NCBI GenBank assembly: GCA_028679035.1
Contig: JAJRCL010000090.1
Coordinates: 1 to 6,575 of the forward strand
Length of the DNA: 6,575 nucleotides
Reading direction: 5' to 3'
Source of the DNA: Methanomicrobiales archaeon
GTDB lineage: Archaea > Halobacteriota > Methanomicrobia > Methanomicrobiales > JACTUA01
Shown here: one piece after another, positions 1-5,376 of the stretch
How the letters are laid out: each line of letters starts with the position of its first letter
Position numbering within the stretch: position 1 is the stretch's first letter
Position numbers and translations under genes: made by a program
Notes under the pieces: model-generated
The model's database searches: none
What the model saw: only the letters and a program-made list of their open reading frames with translations
Told to the model about the DNA's origin: nothing

Positions 1-137
1 CCTGCCGGGATCCCGAGCGTGCGGAGACCTGCCGCAAGGGAAGCGATCCCCAGCGGGGGAAACAGAATGTCCACCGGATCCCGTTCATAGAAATACGGAA
101 AGACAAGCGCGACGCCCCCTTTCGGGACAGGGGTCAT
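1..137 (-). CDS. Cobalamin-binding (B12) radical SAM protein, N-terminal fragment
   Basis: Only the first 45 codons are in the window; the gene continues to the left. On the minus strand the ATG at 137-135 opens a frame that starts MTPVPKGGVALVFPYFYERD and continues with DILFPPLGIASLAAGLRTLG. A hydrophobic first strand, then a P-[LI]-G-[IL]-A-x-LAA segment and a helix, is the usual beginning of the vitamin B12-binding domain of radical SAM enzymes of the BchE/methyltransferase type. The radical SAM CxxxCxxC motif would lie outside the window and cannot be checked. The start codon overlaps the TGA of the upstream gene as ATGA, which supports this start and implies coupled translation with the 134-940 gene. 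The substrate is unknown. Confidence 0.72.
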   Translation of the reverse strand, partial: MTPVPKGGVALVFPYFYERDPVDILFPPLGIASLAAGLRTLGIPA

Positions 138-940
138 GGGGCACCATTGTTCAGTTCCACATGGTAGGCGACGGTAATTTCTGCGTTGGACATAGTGCGG
201 GCGTCGATCTCAATCGCAAACCCTGCCCAGCAGAGGTTTCGGGTGTACTCCCTTCCCCAGAAAATCGTCCAGGGACAGGCAGGAGTCACACCGACGGCGT
301 GGAGCCGGAAGCGGGTCGCACCACTGCGATCGGAGAGCCACGGTGTCGGGAGGTGCGTGCCCAGCGGTTTCCACCCCGGAGGAGGTGCTGACATATACAA
401 ACCGTTCCATTCGCTGCAGAATACATCCCCCCGCAGTTCATTGAACAGGTAGAAACGATCCGTGTTCGCACAACGGGGTCGGAATGTTGCCGAGATCGCG
501 AGGTGTTTCTCGCACAGCTGGCAGGTCACCGATGCTGTTGCGACCGGATCCATCCGCGGATACACCGGGTGGATACGACAGAGATCCTGGAGTGTACCGA
601 CCGGCAGCATCAGCAACCGCTGCAGCGGATGGGCGTGACGGTAGAACCAGACCGCTCCTTCGATTACCGCGGACATGCGCGGGGCAGGCTTTCCCCCTAC
701 AGTCCAGGACATTCGCCGGTCCATCTGGTAGTGTCGAACGATGCGATCACTGGTATGTTCTGTGGAGAGGATCGATGCAAATACGGTCGATTCCCGGTGT
801 TGCACGGCCGGGCATCCGATCCCCATTCCTTCCCCGGCAAGGTTATCCCCGTCGCGAAACAGGATGAGCCCCCGATCCAGCCCACGTGTCTTTCCCTCTC
901 CGGAAAAGGCATCATCTGCCCGGACACAAATGCCGTTCAT
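134..940 (-). CDS. Conserved-looking hypothetical protein, 268 aa, coupled to radical SAM gene
   Basis: I do not recognise this family. The chosen start, ATG at 940-938, has a GGAGG Shine-Dalgarno site at 955-951 (minus strand), 10 nt upstream. The frame is open further, to 1081, but the extra 47 residues read like noise, would overlap the TPR-like gene and have no ribosome site. The protein begins MNGICVRADDAFSGEG and is soluble in appearance, with no signal peptide or membrane helix. It is rich in Trp, His, Arg and Cys. A CxxC pair (C140, C143, in CQLCEKH) lies mid-protein and might bind a metal. A GEGMGIGCPA segment near residues 37-45 is glycine-rich without being a P-loop. Its TGA overlaps the ATG of the radical SAM gene, so a role in the same pathway is likely; the reaction is unknown. 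Confidence 0.72.
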   Translation of the reverse strand: MNGICVRADDAFSGEGKTRGLDRGLILFRDGDNLAGEGMGIGCPAVQHRESTVFASILSTEHTSDRIVRHYQMDRRMSWTVGGKPAPRMSAVIEGAVWFYRHAHPLQRLLMLPVGTLQDLCRIHPVYPRMDPVATASVTCQLCEKHLAISATFRPRCANTDRFYLFNELRGDVFCSEWNGLYMSAPPPGWKPLGTHLPTPWLSDRSGATRFRLHAVGVTPACPWTIFWGREYTRNLCWAGFAIEIDARTMSNAEITVAYHVELNNGAP

Positions 941-950
941 CCGCGGTCTG

Positions 951-955
951 CCTCC
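951..955 (-). promoter_or_regulatory. Shine-Dalgarno site of the 134-940 gene
   Basis: CCTCC on the plus strand reads GGAGG on the minus strand, 10 nt before the ATG at 940. It decides this start over the longer open frame that begins at 1081. The spacing is slightly long. Confidence 0.5.
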
Positions 956-1043
956 GCATGCACGGAACCCGGAATGCAGAGGATGAAAATTCCCCGGCAC
1001 CTCGTCGTGACAGCGGGTTGGCCGAACGATTCCGAAAACGTCG

Positions 1044-1952
1044 TCATCTCTCCAGTATTGCCCGCAGCCGGCGGGCATCATCGGACGTGATGAACGTGGA
1101 TTTCAGTGCCTCGCGGTAGAGTTTCGTCGCCCTGCTGCGATTGTCAATCGGATCGATATCAGCGTCTGCCATACGCAGCCGGGTATCACCCTCGAGAATG
1201 AGGTCCCGCACATATTCCGGGGTGTTTTTCAGCAGTCCTTCGCGCCGGGCCCTCTCCAGCAGCTCTACCGCCTGTGTAAAATGTGCAGCGGGATCCTTTC
1301 CCAGATCTGCAAGACGGGCATGGGAATCTCCCTGCGTCATGAGGGCTTTTCCGAACAGTGGTGAATTCCGGATGAATCCTGCGCCGGTCGCCTCTTCGGC
1401 AAGTTTGATTGCCTGTTCCAGGTTTTCCCGTACGTCCATGTCCCGTTCCGCAAGGATCGTGCGGAGGATCGCTTCATTGAGAAGGGCAAGTGCGAAATCC
1501 TGCGAACCGGTGGGAAATCCGCCCTCACGGGCCCGCCGGTTCAGGTCCCGTGCCCGTTCCAGGTTGTACAGGACGTCCTCTCCCATTTCCGCAAGGGTCA
1601 GGCGGGCGGTACTCTCGTTAATCAGCGCCCGCGCGACATCAGCTCCCCTGCCGATATGGACCCGCCCGAGTTCAAAGAGGCCGACCGCGAGGCGGGTGGA
1701 AGAAGGATCTGTATGGCTCATCCCGTAAATGAGCAGGTACACCCCGCAGCTGAGGAGGAATGCACCGTCTGTGGAAATCCGCAGGAAATCCTCCGGTGAA
1801 ACCGCGGAAATATTCCGGGCCGTAAAAGCATCAGCGACCCTGCGTGTCTCCGCATATCCCTGGAGGACAGCAAGGTCCCCGGCATCGTACCCGGGATAGC
1901 TCCCCAGGAAAGAAAGGAAACGGGTTACCACCTCGTTCGTCAGCGCTGGCAT
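1044..1952 (-). CDS. TPR/Sel1-like helical repeat protein, 302 aa
   Basis: The start ATG at 1952-1950 gives MPALTNEVVTRFLSFLG. The open frame reaches 2081, but those 43 extra residues cross the promoter and look non-coding. Residues 1-100 are a mixed N-terminal region. From about residue 109 there are four diverged helix-turn-helix units of about 47 residues, around 109-147, 154-193, 203-241 and 250-287. Each has the pattern A-L-x-x-E/G-(6)-LA-(4)-D-(5)-N/H-(3)-A-x-x-L-x-x-x-A, for example NLEQAIKLAEEATGAGF and HFTQAVELLERARREGL. This is typical of tetratricopeptide-type superhelices that bind other proteins. There is no signal peptide, membrane segment or catalytic motif. No Shine-Dalgarno site precedes the ATG, and a TATA-like element about 26 nt upstream suggests a leaderless mRNA. 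Its partner is unknown; it is divergent from the polymerase cassette. Confidence 0.8.
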   Translation of the reverse strand: MPALTNEVVTRFLSFLGSYPGYDAGDLAVLQGYAETRRVADAFTARNISAVSPEDFLRISTDGAFLLSCGVYLLIYGMSHTDPSSTRLAVGLFELGRVHIGRGADVARALINESTARLTLAEMGEDVLYNLERARDLNRRAREGGFPTGSQDFALALLNEAILRTILAERDMDVRENLEQAIKLAEEATGAGFIRNSPLFGKALMTQGDSHARLADLGKDPAAHFTQAVELLERARREGLLKNTPEYVRDLILEGDTRLRMADADIDPIDNRSRATKLYREALKSTFITSDDARRLRAILER

Positions 1953-1972
1953 AGTTAATGCTGTCGGGATCC

Positions 1973-1985
1973 GGTATTTTTGTTT
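1973..1985 (-). promoter_or_regulatory. TATA-type promoter for the TPR-like gene, probably leaderless
   Basis: On the minus strand this stretch reads AAAAACAAAAATACC, with an A-rich, BRE-like lead followed by a TATA-like AAAAATA (1981-1975). Its centre lies about 26 nt upstream of the ATG at 1952, which is the normal archaeal TATA-to-start-site distance. No ribosome site lies between them, so transcription may begin at or next to the start codon. This is inferred from composition and spacing only. Confidence 0.5.
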
Positions 1986-2002
1986 TTCGTTCTTCTGCAA
2001 TG

Positions 2003-2029
2003 GGAAACGGGCATTTCCGGCCCCGGGCC
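2003..2029. repeat. Two adjacent short inverted repeats between divergent promoters
   Basis: GGAAA (2003-2007) and TTTCC (2014-2018) face each other across 6 nt. Next to them GGCCC (2019-2023) and GGGCC (2025-2029) face each other across one base. They lie between the TATA elements of the TPR-like gene and the polymerase cassette, where an operator would be expected. The arms are only 5 bp, so chance is a serious alternative. Confidence 0.3.
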
Positions 2030-2088
2030 AGACCACGTAAGGCACAGGATGAATGAAACCGGATACTTTCGCACTCCGCACACCCCAC

Positions 2089-2097
2089 CCTTATACC
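2089..2097 (+). promoter_or_regulatory. TATA-type promoter of the PolB2 cassette, probably leaderless
   Basis: CCTTATACC places TTATA at 2091-2095, 26-30 nt before the ATG at 2121. The intervening sequence (CTGTTGTCCGCAACTGCACC and a C-run) has no Shine-Dalgarno site. This geometry supports both a leaderless mRNA and the choice of 2121 as the first start of the cassette. Confidence 0.55.
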
Positions 2098-2120
2098 CTG
2101 TTGTCCGCAACTGCACCCCC

Positions 2121-2621
2121 ATGGATCCCTGGATGATCCTCCCTTCCGGGCGGAGCATGTTTACCGTGGTTATCGCCCCGCGGGAGGTGCTGGCGGCGTT
2201 CCTGCGGCACCGTATGGAAACGGGCGGGAACACATCCGTCCTGTTCATCTGCAGAACGGGATCCACGCCTCCTCCCTGCGAAGATCTCGCTGTTCAGGTC
2301 GCCGGCACCCTGGAGGAGTACCTGCAGGCGCTGCGAACCGCACGTACATCCCTGATATGCGTGGAATATGATCCCGCTGCCTGCGGGCCGCAGGGAGAAC
2401 ATGCAGACGAGCTGGCAGAAACGCTGCGGCGTGCTGCACGGTGTTCGGAAGTCGTCCTCCTTGCAACAGCCCGGGATCCGGTCCTTGACAGCATCGCAGG
2501 AAAGGCGGAGCGGGTGATCTGTACCAATATCGGGCAGGACCGCACCCGGCAGCCCCGCACCGTGCGGGGGCGGCAGACGACCTTCCGGGAGGCGCTATGG
2601 GGCGAAGCTTCGGAAGCGTGA
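2121..2621 (+). CDS. RecA-fold-like protein without P-loop, first gene of PolB2 cassette
   Basis: This 166-residue protein has no function I can name. The ATG at 2121 is chosen because a TATA element lies 26-30 nt upstream; later Met codons at 2133 and 2157 are possible. The predicted order of elements is a strand FTVVIAP (14-20), a helix REVLAAFLRHRM (21-32), a strand TSVLFIC (38-44), a helix GTLEEYLQAL (62-71), a strand TSLICVEYD (76-84), a helix ADELAETLRRAAR (95-107), a strand VVLLATARDP (111-120), and a final ERVICTN strand (130-136). This follows the core of RecA/RadA-like ATPases, with VEYD at the Walker B position and APREVLAAF where a P-loop would stand. There is no GxxxxGK[ST], so it probably does not hydrolyse ATP. 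It overlaps the next gene by 25 nt. The fold is an inference; an unrelated alpha/beta protein remains possible. Confidence 0.7.
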   Translation: MDPWMILPSGRSMFTVVIAPREVLAAFLRHRMETGGNTSVLFICRTGSTPPPCEDLAVQVAGTLEEYLQALRTARTSLICVEYDPAACGPQGEHADELAETLRRAARCSEVVLLATARDPVLDSIAGKAERVICTNIGQDRTRQPRTVRGRQTTFREALWGEASEA

Positions 2622-2833
2622 GGATGGGGGTGAAGGACGTGACCGAACGGTGGTCCCGCGCGGCAAAGTCGCTGCGGGAGCAGGACCGCCGCCCTGCCGG
2701 GCAGATCGCAGATCTCGGAAAACGGCATGCAAGTGCGGGCTTCTGTGCCTTTGACGACCCGGTCGAGGCAGCGATTTTCTCTGTGTGCGTGGAGTTCCTG
2801 AAAATGCTGGAGGAAGCCGATGTGGATTCTTGA
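2597..2833 (+). CDS. Small helical protein, 78 aa, middle gene of PolB2 cassette
   Basis: I do not recognise this family. The ATG at 2597 lies inside the end of the preceding gene and has GGGAGG (2587-2592) 4 nt upstream; an ATG at 2624 is a weaker alternative. The protein begins MGRSFGSVRMGVKDVTERWS, and residues 13-45 are basic and probably helical. Residues 48-74 (GFCAFDDPVEAAIFSVCVEF and after) look like a second, amphipathic helix ending in acidic residues. There is no membrane segment or metal motif. It overlaps the upstream gene by 25 nt and the polymerase by 14 nt, so it is locked into the cassette and is likely a partner or regulator of the polymerase or of the RecA-like protein. The overlaps in different frames, and the ribosome site for the polymerase that lies inside it, support it as a real gene. 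Confidence 0.68.
   Translation: MGRSFGSVRMGVKDVTERWSRAAKSLREQDRRPAGQIADLGKRHASAGFCAFDDPVEAAIFSVCVEFLKMLEEADVDS
2809..2813 (+). promoter_or_regulatory. Shine-Dalgarno site of the DNA polymerase gene
   Basis: GGAGG followed by 6 nt (AAGCCG) and the ATG at 2820. It lies inside the 78-residue gene and fixes the polymerase start. Confidence 0.75.
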
Positions 2834-4832
2834 TTCCTCCTTTTCCCGGGGGCAGGTGGAGTTCTGGGTGAAAGAGCAGGAAACGGTCCGCGCAATCGCA
2901 GTTCCCTACATCCCGTTTTTTTACCTCCACCTTCCGGATCGTCCGCAGTACCGGGAGCTGATCGGGGCGCTGGAGGAGCGGTATGCCGTGGAGGCGTGTA
3001 CCTTTCGCACCATCCACGGTTCCCGGGAGGGGTACCGGGTGTCCGCCTCCCGGCCGGTTGCAGAGGCGATCGAGCGCCAGAGCGGGTTTGCCGCAGAACT
3101 CTACAACGTGGATACCCGGGTCGACCAGCGGTTCATGGCAGAGCAGGGCATCTTTCCCTGTGGAAACCCGGGAGAGGACCGGCTCTCGCCGGATTTTCCC
3201 GTCCCTCTTTCCTGTCTCCATATCGACATTGGCGGCGACCCGCACCACGATACCGCGATCACGAGCGTAACCGCCACGGGAACGGACACCGAAGTGTTCC
3301 GGGGACGGGAGGAGGATGTGCTGGGGGACCTCTGTGCAGCGGTCGCGGCACAGGACCCGGACGTGATTCTTCTTCCCGATGCCGGCCTGTGGATGCCCCG
3401 CATCCTGGAACGGGCACGGCGCTGCGGGATTACACCGGCGTTCAGCCGCACCGGGCGGTACCGAACGCTTGCGTCCCGCTCGTACTGGAGCTACGGGCGG
3501 GTCGAGTACAAGGCAGGGGCCTGCATCCCGGACGGGCGAGTCCTCATCGATACGGCCCGCAGCTTCACCTACCGCGAAGGTGATCTCGCGGGAGTGGTCC
3601 TTGCCGCCCGCCTCGCCGGGATCTGCCCCAATCTCGCGGCGCACTTCACGCCAGGCACCCTGATCTCCGGGTACGAGGTATATGAAGCGCTGCAGAAGGG
3701 CATCGCTGTCCCGTTCCGGAAGAATGACCCCGAGCGCGTGCGCAGGTTCTGCGATCTCCGTGCCCTCGACCGGGGAGGGATGATGTTCCAGCCCCGCCCG
3801 GGCATTTATGCCGGTGTCGCCGAGATCGATTTCACGTCGCTGTACCCGGCCCTTATCGTCAAGCACAACCTGTCCCCGGAAACGCTGGACGCTCCCACCC
3901 GGCAGGGATTCCTTGCCGGCGTGCTTGCCCCCCTCCTTGCGCTGCGGGTCGAAACCAAGCGCAGGAAGAAAACGGATCCTTCCTGCGCACCGCTGGACGG
4001 GATACTGAAGTGGATGCTGGTTACCTGCTTCGGATACACCGGCTACCGGAATGCGAAGTTCGGGCAGATCGAAGTGCACGAGCAGATCACCTGCCAGGCC
4101 CGCGAGACGCTCCTTACCGCAAAGGAATGTGCCGAAGCGTGCGGCTGCCGGGTGATCCACGGGATCGTCGATTGTCTCTGGCTGCAGGGCGGCGATCCCG
4201 CTGCGGCGAAACGGCTGATCGAGCAGAAGAGCGGCCTGCTGACCGAACACGATACCTACGACTGGATCGTTTTTCTCCCCCTTGCCGACGGGTACGGGGC
4301 ATATAACCGCTATTACGGGAGAAAGGCGGACGGTGAACTGAAGATCCGCGGGATCCTGGCACGGCGGGGAGATACACCGGCGTACATCCGGAAGGCGCAG
4401 GAGGCGCTGCTCGCTCTGCTCTGTCGGGCACGTACGCCCGGGGATCTCCGGGCACAGGAAGAACCGGCACAGGTGCTTTACCGGGAACTGGTGCAGGGTC
4501 TTGCGCATGCCCGTCCCCAGGATCTTGCGATCACGCGGCAGATCAGCCGGCTCACGTATGAGAAAAACTGCCTGGAGGCGGCAGCGGTGCGGATGTACCG
4601 GGACCGCGGTATCGCGGTCGCGGCCGGAATGGAGGTGGGCTACGTGGTGCGGGATGCGGCAAAATGGCTGGTGGATCCGATACCGGATGCTGCAGAGTAC
4701 GATCTCCGGTACTACCGGAACCTCCTGGAAAAGGCCTGGGGGGAGGTGCGGTACGCCTTTGACAGTCTCCGCGCATCCGGTGTGGAATGCATCGCGGGTG
4801 AGATTCCGGCCGAATCTTCGGCGTATTCGTAA
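2820..4832 (+). CDS. polB2: Family B DNA polymerase, archaeal PolB2 type, with altered motifs
   Basis: This is a 670-residue template-directed DNA polymerase, shorter than replicative archaeal PolB enzymes (about 770-880). The domain order is an N-terminal region (1-120), a 3'-5' exonuclease domain (about 130-265), palm and fingers (about 325-500) and thumb (to about 645). Motif A, DFTSLYPALI (337-346), is good and keeps D337. The fingers keep R376, K380 and K397, but motif B reads KWMLVTCFGYTGY (397-409) where KxxxNSxYG is usual. Motif C reads HGIVDCL (447-453) in place of YGDTDSL, so the first Asp is Ile while the second, D451, stays. The KIRGILARRGDTP segment (508-520) is a family hallmark. 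Exo I is HIDIGG (D136, Glu replaced by Gly), Exo II is degenerate (DAGLWM, 187-192), and Exo III YREGD (Y251, D255) remains. Proofreading is therefore probably lost, while polymerisation may persist. Archaeal PolB2 proteins have been linked to damage bypass. No C-terminal PCNA-binding box is visible. Confidence 0.92.
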   Translation: MWILDSSFSRGQVEFWVKEQETVRAIAVPYIPFFYLHLPDRPQYRELIGALEERYAVEACTFRTIHGSREGYRVSASRPVAEAIERQSGFAAELYNVDTRVDQRFMAEQGIFPCGNPGEDRLSPDFPVPLSCLHIDIGGDPHHDTAITSVTATGTDTEVFRGREEDVLGDLCAAVAAQDPDVILLPDAGLWMPRILERARRCGITPAFSRTGRYRTLASRSYWSYGRVEYKAGACIPDGRVLIDTARSFTYREGDLAGVVLAARLAGICPNLAAHFTPGTLISGYEVYEALQKGIAVPFRKNDPERVRRFCDLRALDRGGMMFQPRPGIYAGVAEIDFTSLYPALIVKHNLSPETLDAPTRQGFLAGVLAPLLALRVETKRRKKTDPSCAPLDGILKWMLVTCFGYTGYRNAKFGQIEVHEQITCQARETLLTAKECAEACGCRVIHGIVDCLWLQGGDPAAAKRLIEQKSGLLTEHDTYDWIVFLPLADGYGAYNRYYGRKADGELKIRGILARRGDTPAYIRKAQEALLALLCRARTPGDLRAQEEPAQVLYRELVQGLAHARPQDLAITRQISRLTYEKNCLEAAAVRMYRDRGIAVAAGMEVGYVVRDAAKWLVDPIPDAAEYDLRYYRNLLEKAWGEVRYAFDSLRASGVECIAGEIPAESSAYS

Positions 4833-4852
4833 AATGACAGATCAGAAGGGTG

Positions 4853-4930
4853 ATGAAAGATGAGGAAAAGAACTGCAGTACATGCCCCATGGGGCAGGAG
4901 GAGGTATTATCGAAGAACGTTCAGGAATCG
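4853..4930 (+). other. Displaced N-terminus of the following membrane protein (likely frameshift)
   Basis: From the ATG at 4853 (or GTG at 4850, after AGAAGG) this frame reads MKDEEKNCSTCPMGQEEVLS and then KNVQE. It looks like a natural soluble N-terminus with a CxxC pair. It soon turns into nonsense (SRPGIRPTTGRADSRR), while the next frame becomes convincing at IEARYPTYNWEGRL. One extra base between GAA and TCG at about 4925-4930 would give a continuous VQEIEARYPTYNW. No slippery heptamer is seen, so a mutation or a sequencing or assembly error is more likely than programmed frameshifting. The reading is based on protein appearance and third-position composition. Confidence 0.5.
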
Positions 4931-5268
4931 AGGCCCGGTATCCGACCTACAACTGGGAGGGCAGACTCACGTCGCTGCGTAAGACGGCGATGGGAGTACG
5001 GCTGCTCGGATGGATATTCCTTCTTGCCGGCGTAATCGTCACCATCCTTGCCTTCCTTTCCCGCCTCCCGGTTCCCGCATCCCAGCGGTTCACCGTGATC
5101 ATCATGGCACTCGTTGCAGGGGTTGTGATTTTTGCTGTCTGCGTAACACTGGGAGCGCTGCTCACGGTCGCACTCGAGATGGAGGAACAGATGCGGCACG
5201 CAACCAATATCTGGCGCATCCTGGAGGAACGGGATCAGACCGAAGAAACGAAACCCAAGAACGAATAA
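4882..5268 (+). CDS. Two-helix membrane protein, 128 aa as an intact frame
   Basis: The function is not recognised. The intact frame begins at the ATG at 4882, but its first 15 residues (MPHGAGGGIIEERSG) look like out-of-frame sequence; the real N-terminus probably starts at 4853 in another frame. From IEARYPTYNW (16-25) the protein is convincing. A basic stretch, SLRKTAMGVR (31-40), leads into membrane helix 1 (about 41-60, LLGWIFLLAGVIVTILAF). A short loop, RLPVPASQR (61-69), precedes membrane helix 2 (about 71-98). The charged tail EMEEQMRHATNIWRILEERD (99-118) is probably a cytoplasmic amphipathic helix or coiled coil, and the protein ends in KPKNE. The 4853 start lies 20 nt after the polymerase stop, so read-through from that cassette is possible. 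T-tracts follow the stop. Confidence 0.75.
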   Translation: MPHGAGGGIIEERSGIEARYPTYNWEGRLTSLRKTAMGVRLLGWIFLLAGVIVTILAFLSRLPVPASQRFTVIIMALVAGVVIFAVCVTLGALLTVALEMEEQMRHATNIWRILEERDQTEETKPKNE

Positions 5269-5281
5269 AAAAAACCCTCCG

Positions 5282-5293
5282 TCTTTTTTGTTT
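5282..5293 (+). terminator. T-tract terminator after the membrane-protein gene
   Basis: TCTTTTTTGTTT lies 14-25 nt downstream of the TAA at 5266-5268. Archaeal termination commonly occurs at such T-runs without a strong hairpin. The preceding A-run (5267-5274) could pair with it weakly. Confidence 0.5.
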
Positions 5294-5352
5294 ACATTAC
5301 ACGACCGTGCATGTGCAGGAGCTATTCGTTTATCTGCCGTACCGGTACAGAA

Positions 5353-5373
5353 CAAAAAAGATGCCGAAAAAAA
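5353..5373 (-). terminator. Double T-tract terminator of the superoxide reductase gene
   Basis: On the minus strand two T-runs, of 7 (5373-5367) and 6 (5359-5354) bases, follow immediately after the TAG at 5379-5377. They face the plus-strand T-tract, as expected between convergent genes. The remaining sequence between them holds no gene that I can see. Confidence 0.55.
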
Positions 5374-5376
5374 GGA

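Noticed and set aside
941..1081. N-terminal extension of the 134-940 gene up to the ATG at 1081.
   Set aside because: No ribosome site, overlap with the TPR-like gene and unconvincing residues; the ATG at 940 has a GGAGG site.
484..1119. Several plus-strand open frames of 77-195 codons opposite the 134-940 gene.
   Set aside because: They overlap one another and the minus-strand gene, have no ribosome sites or domains, and are rich in Arg, Ser and Pro as shadow frames usually are.
2065..2070. ACTTTC upstream of the cassette TATA element, matching the ANTTTC UV-response hexamer known in Sulfolobales.
   Set aside because: A six-base degenerate motif is expected by chance, and that regulon belongs to another archaeal phylum.
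2595..4508. Long 637-codon open frame on the minus strand opposite the polymerase.
   Set aside because: It is an antisense shadow of a GC-rich gene. Its protein is rich in Arg, Pro and His with no recognisable domain, while the plus strand encodes a clear family B polymerase.
5339..5348. Perfect 10-bp palindrome GTACCGGTAC in the convergent intergenic region.
   Set aside because: Too short to be a useful hairpin, no second copy was seen and it is not near a promoter; probably chance.
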